Assembly (NCBI RefSeq): GCF_002744755.1
Contig: NZ_KZ319293.1
Location: 62,001 to 126,000, forward strand
Direction: 5' to 3'
Length of the DNA stretch: 64,000 bases
Source: Leeuwenhoekiella nanhaiensis
GTDB taxonomy: Bacteria; Bacteroidota; Bacteroidia; Flavobacteriales; Flavobacteriaceae
In this document: in pieces, positions 1 to 10,045 of the stretch
How the letters are laid out: every line of letters starts with the position of its first letter
How positions within the stretch are numbered: position 1 is the stretch's first letter
The notes under the pieces: model-generated
What the model was told of the DNA's origin: nothing
Database searches by the model: none
The model's input: only the letters and a program-made list of their open reading frames with translations
Made by a program: the position numbers and the translations under genes

Positions 1-27
1 AATACTCTAAGATTTACTTGCTCCATT

Positions 28-438
28 TTATCTATTATAAACAATCCAATAATCCATCATCGCCGGTAGCGTTTTACACAGCTCAGTAAATGTTTTCGGT
101 TTTTCAATATAACTATTTGCTCCTAAATGATAAGATAATTGAATCTCATCCTGACGATCTGAAGAACTCAACATCACCACAGGAATGGATTTATAATCTT
201 TCATTCCTCTGATGTTTTTTAGCAATTCAAGACCATTGACTTTTGGTATTTTAATGTCTAAAAGTATAACTCTTGGCAACTCTTCTTTAAACTGGGTACT
301 TCGTAAATAGTTTAAAGCTTCCTCACCGTCTGATATGTACTTAATGGTATAATCTGGCATTTGCTTTTGAAAAATACGCTTCATCAGCGTAATATCATTT
401 TCATCGTCCTCAATAGCCAATATGTACTTTGATTTCAT
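28..438 (-). CDS. Single-domain response regulator (Rcp1-like)
   Basis: This 136-residue protein is a lone receiver domain with no output domain. The acidic pocket is E10-D11-D12, the phospho-acceptor is D61 in the LLDIKIP segment, and the conserved lysine is K113 in EKPKT. The 'ILAIEDDENDI...LMKRIF' start and the NGLELLKNIR helix are typical of the Rcp1/CheY-like regulators that pair with phytochromes. It is the last gene of a three-gene operon, 10 bases after the bacteriophytochrome kinase, which is its probable phosphodonor (inference). It would act in the cytoplasm by protein-protein contact. The ATG start agrees with the usual start just before the first beta strand. Confidence 0.93.
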   Translation of the reverse strand: MKSKYILAIEDDENDITLMKRIFQKQMPDYTIKYISDGEEALNYLRSTQFKEELPRVILLDIKIPKVNGLELLKNIRGMKDYKSIPVVMLSSSDRQDEIQLSYHLGANSYIEKPKTFTELCKTLPAMMDYWIVYNR

Positions 439-448
439 AGCAGAAATT

Positions 449-2662
449 TTACTTCAAAGTAAATAAAAAGGTACTTCCCTCACCCGGTGTACTTCTCACT
501 TTTATTTTTCCGTTATGCTTTTTTATGATGCGCTTAACAATCGTAAGACCTAGTCCAGAACCCGGATATTCTTTTCCAACAAGCCTGCTAAACAATATAA
601 AAATTCGTTTCTTATGCCGTTTGGCATCAAAGCCTATTCCATTATCTTTTACAAAGTAATAATCTTTGCCTTTAATGTTCTCCACTCCAATTTCAATAAG
701 TGGTTTTTCGGCAGCTGCCGAATACTTCAAAGCATTGGTCAGCAGATTCTGCATGAGCTGGGTTACCATTCGCTGGTCTGCCTCAACTTCGGGCAGGTCA
801 GAACTAATATCAATACGGGTATTTGGATAATCGTTACGAAGGTTTAAGAACTTCAGCAATTCTTCCGTCACTTCCTTTAAAGAAAATGGGGTACGATGTA
901 AATCAGCCTGAGTAACCCTCGAAAATTCGAGTATGTCATCAATAAGATGGTTCATACGGTCTGCGGAATCAATAATGGTATCTACGGAAGATTTTCCAAA
1001 ATCGTCCAGAACATCGCTGTAATCTTCTTTAATAATTTGGGCGAATCCATCTATACCTCTTAACGGAGCTCTCAAGTCGTGGGCTACACTATAACTGAAG
1101 GTTTCCAAATCTTCGTAAGCACTTTGTAGTTTGCTGTTAAGTAATTTGACTTCTTCATATTTCTCCAGTATGATTTCTGAAATATCCTGCTTCAACGCCT
1201 GTGCAGCGGCAATCTCATAGTCCTGCCAGGGTTCTGAATGCGCCTCCTGAAGAACAGACCATTTTTCAAAGGATTTACGCGGAGACATCCTTTGGTCATC
1301 ATCCGGACTCATAACTTTCTCAGGTTTACCGGCCCAATTTACAGTTTTGATTTTTTCGGCTTTAAACCAAATCAATGCATCCTTGCGTGCAGATGAGAGA
1401 AAAACACAAAGCACCCCTGAGGCTTTTGACTTTAAAACTTCAAACTCCTCAAAGTCTTTCCCCAAAGCATTGGAGTAATAGTAATTATCTTCAAGATCAG
1501 CCAGCGACAAAGCCTTTACCAATTTTCTGATCGCATCCTCATCTGGAGTCTCGCCGGTCATTCTTATCTGACCATCAAGTAAAACTGCCGATCCCTGAGC
1601 ATCTGTAACCTCGAGCATTGTATAGTCTCCAGTGGTGAGACCATTCAAAACATCCCAGTCTTTACTTATTTTTTCCAGCAATTTGTTACGTAAGACAGCG
1701 CTTTCATTCACTTTAAGCAAGGCCTGATTTGCTGTCGACAGAATGATGCGGCTAGACAGCACCTGCGTAAGATACTTGCAGGATTGTCTTTTGTAATAAC
1801 TAATAAACTTAGGCGTATTGTGATGACAGGCAATCAAACCCCATAAGGTTCCTTTAGAAATAATGGCGGCAGTCATGGTTGCTCCCACTTCCATATTTTC
1901 GAGGTATTCTATATGTATGGGTGAAGATGCGCGTAATTCACTTTGTGTAAGATCTACCGGGTTTTCCTGTTCATTTCCTGATAATGCGTGTATTGCAACC
2001 GATTGGCTTTTTACATCAGCGATGATGCGTACCCCTTGCTTTAAAAACAATTTACGGGCTTGCTGTGGGATATCTGAGGCCGGATATCGAAGCCCCAGCC
2101 AGGATTCCATATGTTCTTCTTTCTCTTCAGAAACAACTACACCATCCCAGTTTTCATCAAAACGGTAAATCATTACCCGATCATAGTCATAGCTTTCTTT
2201 AATTAAACTCGCTGTGAGATCACACATTTCCTGTTCACTCTCGGCAGCATTGAGTTCAGAAACTATTTTAGAAAGGTAGATTTGGTGTTCATAGGGATTC
2301 TCTTCGGTCTCTAGCGGTTCTAATTCGAAAATGAGATTGCCCGCATAATGATGTGCAATGAGCAGAAATGCCTTTTCATTAAACTCCACCTTTTGAGGAA
2401 TGGCTTTTTCCTGGTCTTCGAGATCGCTGTATTTACGAAGTAAATTATCTTCAAAATAAGCAGAGAGCTTCTCACCTAAGACAGCAGTGCTATCCTTTGA
2501 TAGTAGTTCTGCAATATTTTCACTGCAATACTTAATAATCTGTGACTCAAATGCTGCCGCCAGTAAATAACCGCAAGACTGTATTTTACCTAAAATATGT
2601 ATAGGCTCTTTATCACAGTTGGTTAAAGTAACTTCTTTGGGGTATAGGGAAGAAATACTCAT
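449..2662 (-). CDS. Bacteriophytochrome sensor histidine kinase
   Basis: A 737-residue red/far-red photosensor kinase. Order of domains: PAS (about 15-115), GAF (about 130-300), PHY (about 310-490), HisKA (about 515-585), HATPase (about 625-737). C16 in TNCDKEPIHI sits where bacteriophytochromes attach biliverdin. PASDIP at 194-199 is the GAF chromophore-pocket signature, and PRKSF at 461-465 matches the PHY tongue motif PRxSF. H528 in AHDLRAP is the phospho-histidine; NALKY, DNGIGF and GSGLGL form the ATP lid. It lies 7 bases after the CheB-CheR kinase and 10 before the receiver gene. No heme oxygenase gene is visible in the window, so biliverdin must come from a gene elsewhere (inference). 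Confidence 0.95.
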   Translation of the reverse strand: MSISSLYPKEVTLTNCDKEPIHILGKIQSCGYLLAAAFESQIIKYCSENIAELLSKDSTAVLGEKLSAYFEDNLLRKYSDLEDQEKAIPQKVEFNEKAFLLIAHHYAGNLIFELEPLETEENPYEHQIYLSKIVSELNAAESEQEMCDLTASLIKESYDYDRVMIYRFDENWDGVVVSEEKEEHMESWLGLRYPASDIPQQARKLFLKQGVRIIADVKSQSVAIHALSGNEQENPVDLTQSELRASSPIHIEYLENMEVGATMTAAIISKGTLWGLIACHHNTPKFISYYKRQSCKYLTQVLSSRIILSTANQALLKVNESAVLRNKLLEKISKDWDVLNGLTTGDYTMLEVTDAQGSAVLLDGQIRMTGETPDEDAIRKLVKALSLADLEDNYYYSNALGKDFEEFEVLKSKASGVLCVFLSSARKDALIWFKAEKIKTVNWAGKPEKVMSPDDDQRMSPRKSFEKWSVLQEAHSEPWQDYEIAAAQALKQDISEIILEKYEEVKLLNSKLQSAYEDLETFSYSVAHDLRAPLRGIDGFAQIIKEDYSDVLDDFGKSSVDTIIDSADRMNHLIDDILEFSRVTQADLHRTPFSLKEVTEELLKFLNLRNDYPNTRIDISSDLPEVEADQRMVTQLMQNLLTNALKYSAAAEKPLIEIGVENIKGKDYYFVKDNGIGFDAKRHKKRIFILFSRLVGKEYPGSGLGLTIVKRIIKKHNGKIKVRSTPGEGSTFLFTLK

Positions 2663-2669
2663 TTTATTT

Positions 2670-5600
2670 TCAGCGCTTTATCTTAAAATAGAAGGTACTG
2701 CCCTGACCAAACTGGGAATCCACCCATATTTTTCCTTCGTGAAGTTTTACAATCTTTTTACAATGCGCCAAACCTACACCGGTACCTTCATATTTTTCTT
2801 CGGTAGGAACCCGACCAAATATCTTGAAAATAGCTTCCAGATCGTCTTCTTTAATCCCGATACCATTGTCCTGAATAGAGAACGTATGGAATTCTTCATC
2901 AGAAAACGAAGAGATACGGATAGATGGCTCTGTATTTTTTTGACGGTATTTCAGCGCGTTACTGATAAGATTCTGAAATAATAAGCGCAGTTCGGTCTCA
3001 TAGGCCATTACCTTAGGCATTTTGCCCACGCTTATGGTAGCCTGTGCCTCTCGAATGCTGCGGTTGAGATCGTATTTCACCACTTCTATGAGTTCAGCTA
3101 CATCAACCTTCGATTTCTCAAGATCTTCACCAATGCGACTGTGTTCTAAAAGCGCTTTAATTTGCTCAGCCATACGGCCGGATGCCTCGTGAATGTAGCC
3201 CAAATATTCTTTTCCTTTTTCGCTCAAATCACTACTGAATTTCTTGCTTAAGAAATCACTGCTAAAACGTATGGTTGATAAGGGCTCCTGCAAGTCATGT
3301 GAACAAATTGAAACGAATTGTTCTAAATCTGCATTGATGCGCTGTAAATCTTCTTTTTGCTTCTGTAAAGCTTTCTGAGCATTCTTGAGATCGGTTATTC
3401 CCATCAGGGTGCAACGCCATTGCTTGCCTTTACCACCCTGCTGATCGGGTAACAGATCAGCGTTAAAGAGAATATCAATATGCTCGCCGGTATTGGTCTC
3501 TAAAGCCAATTCTACGTTTGAAATACTTCCTTTTTTTTCGAGTTCGTCAAGCAAAGCTATAGCCTTAACTTTGGTACGTTTTGGATAAAATTCAAATATA
3601 GAGCGCTCCAGCACATCCTCTTTAGAGGTAAACCCTAATGTCTGTACAAATAACTTATTGCACTCGGTGATTTTACCGGTATGTGAATTAATAGTCACGT
3701 GCATCACCGGGTCATCTTCATAAAAAGCCTTAAACTTTTCTTCACTTTTGCGAAGACGCTCCTGAGACTGTTCTACTTTATGAATATCAATAAATGTGAT
3801 TACAACGCCGTCAATGGTCTCGTCAGTTGTGATAAATGGAGAAATACGCTGTAAAAAATACCTCCCGCTCTTACTTTTAATACGCTTCTCAAAGACCTGA
3901 CCGGTATTCATAACCTTGCGCGAATTATCTACAATCGTTTCGCGCCTTTTAATACCAAAATTGGATACAAAATTCTCTATAGAGCGGCCAATATCCTGTT
4001 TTACCAGGTGAAAATGCTCACGAATAGCCGGAGTGAATTTTCGGATAATCAGATTTCGATCCAGGAATACCGTACCAATCTTGGTGCTGTCAAGAAGGTT
4101 ATCCATATCGGCATTAAGCATGGCGAGATCTTCCATCTTTTCAATATGCTCGGCATTCACCGTATGCAGCTCTTCGTTTACGCTCTGTAATTCTTCATTG
4201 GTACTCTGCAACTCCTCGTTTGAAGCTAATAATTCCTCATTAGAAGCCTGCAATTCTTCATTGCTGGTTTCTGCTTCTTCAAGAGCATTGCTGAGTTCGT
4301 ACTGCGTCTCTTTAAGTTCTTCTTCTAAATCTGCAATACGCTCCTGAGCAGATTTATGCATGTCAGAACGTTCTACAACCAGAGATTTGTTAGATTCCCG
4401 GTCCTGCTCGAGCAGTGTAATTATATAGTTGTTTTCACCTTCGCCTGTGGCATTGGTAAGGGGTTTGACAAGAACATCAATTCGTGATTTAATATTGTCA
4501 TCATCATCCAGCACTTCAACATCCTTAAAAAGAATCTGACTGTTTTTGCGTTTGGCCTTTGTTACCGAGTTTTTAATAGCTGAACCAAGCTCTTTAGGTA
4601 ACATATCCAAAAGATTTGTCGTAAAGCCTTCTTCCGGCATCTGGGCGTATCGTTTGAAAGCGCCCATAGCTTCCAGAATATTGAAACCACTATCAATGTA
4701 TACACTGGCAGCACCATACTGCTGAATAATAGCTTTACTAATTTCCTCACGTAAACGAAGGGATTGTTCGCTATTTTTTGATTTCAGCTTACGATTACCT
4801 TTTTCTGAACGATTAGCAGTATAGCGTTCTGCTGTTGAATTAAGAACTTCTGTGCGCAAACGATCTGAGGGGTCTATGTTTCTGTATATATTCCATTTTC
4901 GGTCAATCTCTTCAAAAGAATCCCGGTGTACTCCTAAAGATTCGCTAGAGCCCATGGTGAGTATACCCTGATCTATCAAGGCATAATGTAATACGTGAAT
5001 CACCTTAGCCTGCACATCATTCTGCAGGTAAATAAGCAGATTACGACACATCACCACATCCATATTTTTAAATGGCGGGTCGTTTGTGATGTCGTGATTA
5101 GAGAAAATCACACACTTTCGCAGATTTTCCTTAACGCTAAAACTATCGGTTTGTTTTCTAAAGTATTTTTCAATCCTCGCTTTTGACAGATCACTTAGTA
5201 CGTTTTCTGAATACACTCCCTTGCTTGCAATATCAAGATGATCCTGCGAAATATCTGTCGCAAAAATCTTTAGTGTAATATCTTTTCCCTGCTTGGCAAT
5301 TTCATCAAGAAATAATATGCCCAGTGAATAAGGTTCTTCTCCGGTACTGCAACCTACATCCCAGATTTTAATGGTATCGCCCGAATTCTTTTCTGCGACA
5401 ATCTCCGGAATCACTTTCTGCTCTAAAATTTCCCAAACCTTAAAGTCTCTGAAAAATTTGGTAACCCCTATTAAAAATTCCTTATAGAGAATCTGTACCT
5501 CATCCTTGTTCTCGCTAAGGTATTTATAGTAGGCCTCTAGTGAATCCAGTTTCAAAACGCGAACCCGTCTTCCTATTCTGCGTAGTAATGTAGGACGCTT

Positions 5601-6299
5601 GTATAAACTAAAATCGAGCGCAGTCTGCGTTTTAAGTACCAGAAGAATATTCTTTAAAAGCTCTTCGTCATACTGAAAAAGCTCTGCGTCAAAACCTATA
5701 CTGGATTGCGCTTCAAAATAATTGGAAAGTTCATCGCTTATACGCTCTACCGGCACAATATAATCTGCCAGCCCGGTTTTAATGGCATTACGCGGCATTC
5801 CGTCAAACTTGGCCTGCTCGGGCTGCTGTACCATAACCACCCCACCTTTTTCTTTAATAGCACGTATACCCCGGGAACCATCACTACCCGTACCGCTTAA
5901 AATGATGCCTGCACAGTGCTCTTTAGCGTGATTTGCCAATGATTCAAAAAACAGATCTATGGGCAAATTTAGCGTCTTGTCTTTGGGCTTGGGAAGTAAC
6001 TTGAAGAGCCCGTCTTCTATAATCAGATTATTTGTAGGAGGGATCAGATAAATACAATTAGACTTGATTTCTCCACCGTCTTCAATAACTTCAATAGGAA
6101 TCTTCGTGTTTTTGCTCAACAGCTCCGCCATAAGGCTTTTATGATCAGGAGACAAGTGTTGAACCACGATATAACTGTAAAGGGATGCCGTGGGTACATT
6201 ATCAAAAAAATCATTTAGAGCCTGCAATCCACCGGCACTGGCTCCAATACCTACAATTACATGAACTGCTTTCTTTACTTTATTATTTGACGTCACCAA
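2670..6299 (-). CDS. CheB-CheR-PAS hybrid sensor histidine kinase
   Basis: A 1209-residue fusion. Residues about 12-190 are a CheB methylesterase (GIGASAGG nucleophile loop, VVQHLSPDH, SGTGSDG). Residues about 215-475 are a CheR methyltransferase (DVGCSTGEEPYSL SAM loop, CRNLLIYL). A long helix with repeated ASNEEL/STNEEL units (about 650-720) is coiled coil. PAS domains follow at about 735-850 and 860-985, then HisKA with H1001 in SHDLQEP, and HATPase with DNGIGI and GTGVGL. The CheB part has no receiver domain. The start codon is TTG or the adjoining GTG; no ATG is close. First gene of the phytochrome operon, so it probably signals with it; methylated targets are unknown and no chemoreceptor gene is present here. 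Confidence 0.93.
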   Translation of the reverse strand: MVTSNNKVKKAVHVIVGIGASAGGLQALNDFFDNVPTASLYSYIVVQHLSPDHKSLMAELLSKNTKIPIEVIEDGGEIKSNCIYLIPPTNNLIIEDGLFKLLPKPKDKTLNLPIDLFFESLANHAKEHCAGIILSGTGSDGSRGIRAIKEKGGVVMVQQPEQAKFDGMPRNAIKTGLADYIVPVERISDELSNYFEAQSSIGFDAELFQYDEELLKNILLVLKTQTALDFSLYKRPTLLRRIGRRVRVLKLDSLEAYYKYLSENKDEVQILYKEFLIGVTKFFRDFKVWEILEQKVIPEIVAEKNSGDTIKIWDVGCSTGEEPYSLGILFLDEIAKQGKDITLKIFATDISQDHLDIASKGVYSENVLSDLSKARIEKYFRKQTDSFSVKENLRKCVIFSNHDITNDPPFKNMDVVMCRNLLIYLQNDVQAKVIHVLHYALIDQGILTMGSSESLGVHRDSFEEIDRKWNIYRNIDPSDRLRTEVLNSTAERYTANRSEKGNRKLKSKNSEQSLRLREEISKAIIQQYGAASVYIDSGFNILEAMGAFKRYAQMPEEGFTTNLLDMLPKELGSAIKNSVTKAKRKNSQILFKDVEVLDDDDNIKSRIDVLVKPLTNATGEGENNYIITLLEQDRESNKSLVVERSDMHKSAQERIADLEEELKETQYELSNALEEAETSNEELQASNEELLASNEELQSTNEELQSVNEELHTVNAEHIEKMEDLAMLNADMDNLLDSTKIGTVFLDRNLIIRKFTPAIREHFHLVKQDIGRSIENFVSNFGIKRRETIVDNSRKVMNTGQVFEKRIKSKSGRYFLQRISPFITTDETIDGVVITFIDIHKVEQSQERLRKSEEKFKAFYEDDPVMHVTINSHTGKITECNKLFVQTLGFTSKEDVLERSIFEFYPKRTKVKAIALLDELEKKGSISNVELALETNTGEHIDILFNADLLPDQQGGKGKQWRCTLMGITDLKNAQKALQKQKEDLQRINADLEQFVSICSHDLQEPLSTIRFSSDFLSKKFSSDLSEKGKEYLGYIHEASGRMAEQIKALLEHSRIGEDLEKSKVDVAELIEVVKYDLNRSIREAQATISVGKMPKVMAYETELRLLFQNLISNALKYRQKNTEPSIRISSFSDEEFHTFSIQDNGIGIKEDDLEAIFKIFGRVPTEEKYEGTGVGLAHCKKIVKLHEGKIWVDSQFGQGSTFYFKIKR

Positions 6300-6502
6300 C
6301 TAAAGTTATAAGTTTGATTTTTCGATAGCAGGCAAATACTATTTCTAATAATAATACCGCATTTACCAAGTAATCAAAAATACTTTATTACAAGGAATAA
6401 TAGATAACATATGTTAAGATTTAAGAAAATCTTAAGAACTGTAATTACTAATAATAATAACTTTATCGAAAAGTATATTGTCTAACCTAATCAATACATT
6501 TA

Positions 6503-7585
6503 TCAATATTGATAAACTGCTGCATTGATATTCATGCCCGCTCCTACCGATGCAAATACCACGATATCTCCGCTGTTAATTTGCTGGTTTTCCATACTTC
6601 CACGAAGAATCAAATCCAATAAAGTGGGTACCGTAGCCACAGAAGAATTTCCAATCCACGAAATAATCATGGGCATAACCCCTTCCGGAACCTCATCCTT
6701 GCCGTAGAGTTTATAAAGGCGTGCAATAATAGCATCATCCATTTTACCATTTGCCTGGTGAATGAGCACTTTACTCACTTTTTCTATAGCTACGCCAGCC
6801 TTATCCAGACAGGCCTTTATTGAAAGTGGAACCGTCTCAAGCGCATATTGATACAAACGGCGGCCGTTCATTTTTAGATATAAATCGGCCTCATTTTGAG
6901 GAGTAACATTATAGCTGCAGCCCATGGTGAGCATTTCGGCATAGCGATAGGTGTCTGAGCGGGTTTTATGCGCCAAAATACCCACAGGTGTTTCACTTTC
7001 GCGAGCTTCAAGAATCGTTGCGCCTGCACCATCGGCATAAATCATACTGTCCCGGTCGTGTAAATCAATCACCCGTGAAATGGTCTCTGCACCAATAACC
7101 ATAATACGCGATGCATCACCCGATTTGATGAAGTAATCAGCCTGAATAATGCCCTGCAACCAACCCGGGCAGCCAAAAGGCAAGTCATAGGCCACGCAAT
7201 CGGGGTTTTTAATCTTGAGTTTGTGCTTGACGCGTGAAGCCAAAGCCGGAACCATATCGGTGCGGTTGGTACCTGCCTTAACATCCCCAAAATTATGAGC
7301 AACAATAATATAATCTAAAGTTTCCGCATCAATACCCGCATTTTTAACGGCTGATTCTGCAGCGAAAGAAGCGATATCTGAAGTGACCAAATCATCAGTC
7401 ACATAGCGTCGCTCTTCAATCGTAGTGATCTCTTTAAACTTGTCTATAATGTAGCCGTTATCCTTGTCAATCGGGGTACCATTAGATTCGTAGAACTCAA
7501 AACCTAAAAAATCTGAATTAGGAACCCGCTTTTCAGGGAGATAACTCCCGGTACCGGTAATGACACTGTAACGATTTACGCTCAT
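6503..7585 (-). CDS. 3-oxoacyl-ACP synthase III family protein (FabH-like)
   Basis: A 360-residue thiolase-fold ketoacyl synthase that would condense an acyl thioester with malonyl-ACP. The catalytic triad can be read directly: C139 in FGCPGW, H276 in IHQANG and N313 in GNSSVAT. The length is somewhat above standard FabH (about 320), with extra residues near 30-60 (GFEFYESNGTPIDKDNGY), as in the group of Bacteroidota FabH paralogs not used for primary fatty-acid initiation. It is monocistronic, with about 200-base spacers on both sides, so context does not reveal its pathway. Product could be a starter unit for lipid or secondary metabolism (inference). Confidence 0.88.
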   Translation of the reverse strand: MSVNRYSVITGTGSYLPEKRVPNSDFLGFEFYESNGTPIDKDNGYIIDKFKEITTIEERRYVTDDLVTSDIASFAAESAVKNAGIDAETLDYIIVAHNFGDVKAGTNRTDMVPALASRVKHKLKIKNPDCVAYDLPFGCPGWLQGIIQADYFIKSGDASRIMVIGAETISRVIDLHDRDSMIYADGAGATILEARESETPVGILAHKTRSDTYRYAEMLTMGCSYNVTPQNEADLYLKMNGRRLYQYALETVPLSIKACLDKAGVAIEKVSKVLIHQANGKMDDAIIARLYKLYGKDEVPEGVMPMIISWIGNSSVATVPTLLDLILRGSMENQQINSGDIVVFASVGAGMNINAAVYQY

Positions 7586-7815
7586 AAAAAATATATTGAA
7601 ATAGGGTTAATACTGCTAAGACCGAAAAAGCTCACTTGGCAATAACCCTGTGGCGTAAAACGACCAAAGCAAATTTGCGGGGTAAAATACAATCTTAATT
7701 TTATATATGCTTAATATGCGGTTTTATTTTACAGCATTCAATTGAGAAATAAAGAATTTAAACCACTGAATAACAAGGACTAAACCACCTATCCCTTTTA
7801 TTTTCAAGATTTATA

Positions 7816-9537
7816 TTATTTACCAAAAGTTTCAATCACACTACCACATCCCAGCATCGCATCGCCATAATACGGATTTTTAATCTGTTCCGAATCACTG
7901 AGCCACACCGCTCCTTTGTTTTCGTTAGCCATAGGACAACGCTGTAAAAACAATTTTTGATCAAAGGTGGAAGCGGCATTCATCAAAGCTGCAAGATTCT
8001 CATTCAGGATCACAAAATGTTCCCGCTGATTTTCAAGCTGCGTATTGTCTACCAAAGCATTCAGCATTTGAAGCAATTTGGAATAATGACTTTTCTCCAT
8101 TTCCCCTAAATCTCCTGACGAAACCTGCTGTAACTGCTCCCTGAATGTTTTCGCGGAAGCGTTAACCTTCGCAGCATCAGACGCGACAAAAGCATCCTTA
8201 AGCTTCAAATATGCCGGAATAGCCGCTTTAAGATCGGTCTCAAATTTTGCCGGAAGGCTCATGTTCATCTCCATAGGTTTCTCACTTTCGGCAGCGTCTT
8301 TGCCGCCCATCATCGATTTTTTACCATTGAGCTGAGCAGCAGCATCAACGGTAAACGTACCGTTAACGACGATTTCTTCACCCGGCACAAGACCTTCAAG
8401 AATCGCATAGGTATCTCCCTGTTTTGGGCCCAGGGTCACTTCGCGCATTTCAAAAATGGGCTCCGTGGGATTGGGTTTTACATAAACCAGTGAGCGCTCT
8501 CCCGTCCACATCACGGCAGTCGCAGGGATGGCAAGGGCTTCTGTGCCTGTACCCAACGCACCTTCAACCATGGCCGTCACAAACATACCCGGTTTAAACA
8601 AATCTTCCTTATTGGTTAAGGTTGCACGTACGGTAACCGTACGCGTACCGGTATTGAGAATGGGGTCTATAAACGAAATAACACCTTCAAAACTTCTACC
8701 GGGATAGGCGTTGGTCTGTATGTTGAGTTTTTGACCTTTTTTAAACAGACCTAACTGATTCTCGTAGGCGTCAAATTCTGCCCACACGCTGTTAAGATTA
8801 CTCAGTTTAAGCAAAGGCTGGCCCTGCTTCACATAATCGCCTTCGGCAGCCATAACCTCGGTAACCGTTCCTGAAACGGTAGCAAAAACCGGAAAATATT
8901 CCTGTACCTTGCCCGACTCCTCGATTCGATTGATTTGGGCCTCAGAAAGCTTCCAGAGTTTTAGTTTTTTACGAACCGCGTTGTAGAGAGCGGGTTGCGA
9001 ACTCTTTAACGAGGCCGCCGTGATCAATTCCTGCTGCGCCGCTACCAGGTTAGGCGCGTAGATGGTTGCCAGTTGCTGCCCGGCACGTACCTGCTGCCCT
9101 TCATAATTCATATTTAAACGCTCTAAACGCCCGTCAAAATAACTGGACTGAACGGCTACTTCTTCGGCATTGGTCGCGATTTTACCCGAAAGGCGGATGC
9201 TGCCGGCATCTGCTTCGGTTTGATCGCCTATAACCAAAGTCTGAATATTGGCCAGTGCCAGGGCATTTTCGGTAAGCTTAAACTGATTGGCCAGCAATCC
9301 TGAGGCATTGGTTTCGGCAGGGATCAAATCCATCCCGCAAATGGGGCAATCGCCCGGTTCTTCCCGTAAAATCTGTGGATGCATAGAGCACGTCCAAAGT
9401 TGGTTTGCCTCAGCCTCACTGTGATCGTGCGCAGCACTGCCGGGAGCTTCAGCATCTGAACCTCCGAAAATGAAATACCCACCTGCCAGTCCCAGCACAA
9501 GCGCCAGGATAATAACTCCTATTGATTTTGTTTTCAT
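7816..9537 (-). CDS. cusB: CusB-type RND efflux adaptor with HMBD and DUF3347
   Basis: A 573-residue periplasmic adaptor of a heavy-metal RND pump. An N-terminal signal anchor (about 6-24) is followed by a heavy-metal binding domain at 47-73 (TCSMHP, CPICGMDL). The membrane-fusion core occupies about 95-410: barrel-sandwich hybrid, alpha-hairpin and beta-barrel (QTNAYPGR, TRTVTVRATL, KPGMFV). The C-terminus (about 430-573) is a DUF3347 domain ending in CPMANENKG and KNPYYGDAMLGCG, with Cys, Met and His suited to Cu(I). It is the last gene of the island, while cusA and the TolC gene lie 6-8 kb upstream on the same strand. Copper or silver is the likely substrate (family knowledge plus context). 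Confidence 0.92.
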   Translation of the reverse strand: MKTKSIGVIILALVLGLAGGYFIFGGSDAEAPGSAAHDHSEAEANQLWTCSMHPQILREEPGDCPICGMDLIPAETNASGLLANQFKLTENALALANIQTLVIGDQTEADAGSIRLSGKIATNAEEVAVQSSYFDGRLERLNMNYEGQQVRAGQQLATIYAPNLVAAQQELITAASLKSSQPALYNAVRKKLKLWKLSEAQINRIEESGKVQEYFPVFATVSGTVTEVMAAEGDYVKQGQPLLKLSNLNSVWAEFDAYENQLGLFKKGQKLNIQTNAYPGRSFEGVISFIDPILNTGTRTVTVRATLTNKEDLFKPGMFVTAMVEGALGTGTEALAIPATAVMWTGERSLVYVKPNPTEPIFEMREVTLGPKQGDTYAILEGLVPGEEIVVNGTFTVDAAAQLNGKKSMMGGKDAAESEKPMEMNMSLPAKFETDLKAAIPAYLKLKDAFVASDAAKVNASAKTFREQLQQVSSGDLGEMEKSHYSKLLQMLNALVDNTQLENQREHFVILNENLAALMNAASTFDQKLFLQRCPMANENKGAVWLSDSEQIKNPYYGDAMLGCGSVIETFGK

Positions 9538-9547
9538 AATTACGTTT

Positions 9548-10030
9548 TTATTCTGCAGCTTCCAGACGCTTAATCATCGCCTTCATCTCTGCAATCTCTT
9601 TTTCCTGAGCTTTAATAATTTCTTCTGCCAGTTTCTTTACTTCGGGATCTTTGATATCGGCCCGGTTGCTGGTTAATATAGCTATGGAATGATGCGGAAT
9701 CATCGCTTTCATCCACGAAACATCTCCTATAGGTTTCTGCGCTCTTACCAAATACAAGGCGCTGCAAAAAACCACCAGACTTCCTATCAAAATCGCTGCA
9801 TTTTTAAGCTTATGCGTGTACATGTTCAGCATAAACAGCAGCATAATTACTGCCATTGTACAAATACCCAGTAAGGACATATAAAAGCGGGTAAGGCTAA
9901 AGTATACGTGGTCTATCTCGTAGGTATTTAAATACATCGTGATGTACATCGCTGCGAAAGAGCAGGCCAGCATCAACAGGAATTTGGTATAGGCTTTCGG
10001 TTTGGTGTGCGAGTCGTTAGTCGTTTTCAT
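9548..10030 (-). CDS. DUF305 (CopM-like) membrane protein
   Basis: A 160-residue protein with three predicted membrane segments (about 12-34, 47-70, 75-95) and a C-terminal DUF305 helix pair (about 100-158). The DUF305 hallmark WMKAMIPHHSIAI is present, followed by KKLAEEIIKAQEKEIAEMKAMI. DUF305 proteins such as CopM bind copper through Met and His residues. Here the Met-rich, His-containing domain would face the periplasm, judged from the three-helix topology (inference). It is 10 bases upstream of the cusB-like gene and 15 bases downstream of the PepSY gene, so it belongs to the copper operon. Confidence 0.88.
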   Translation of the reverse strand: MKTTNDSHTKPKAYTKFLLMLACSFAAMYITMYLNTYEIDHVYFSLTRFYMSLLGICTMAVIMLLFMLNMYTHKLKNAAILIGSLVVFCSALYLVRAQKPIGDVSWMKAMIPHHSIAILTSNRADIKDPEVKKLAEEIIKAQEKEIAEMKAMIKRLEAAE

Positions 10031-10045
10031 TGGTTTTGAATTAGG

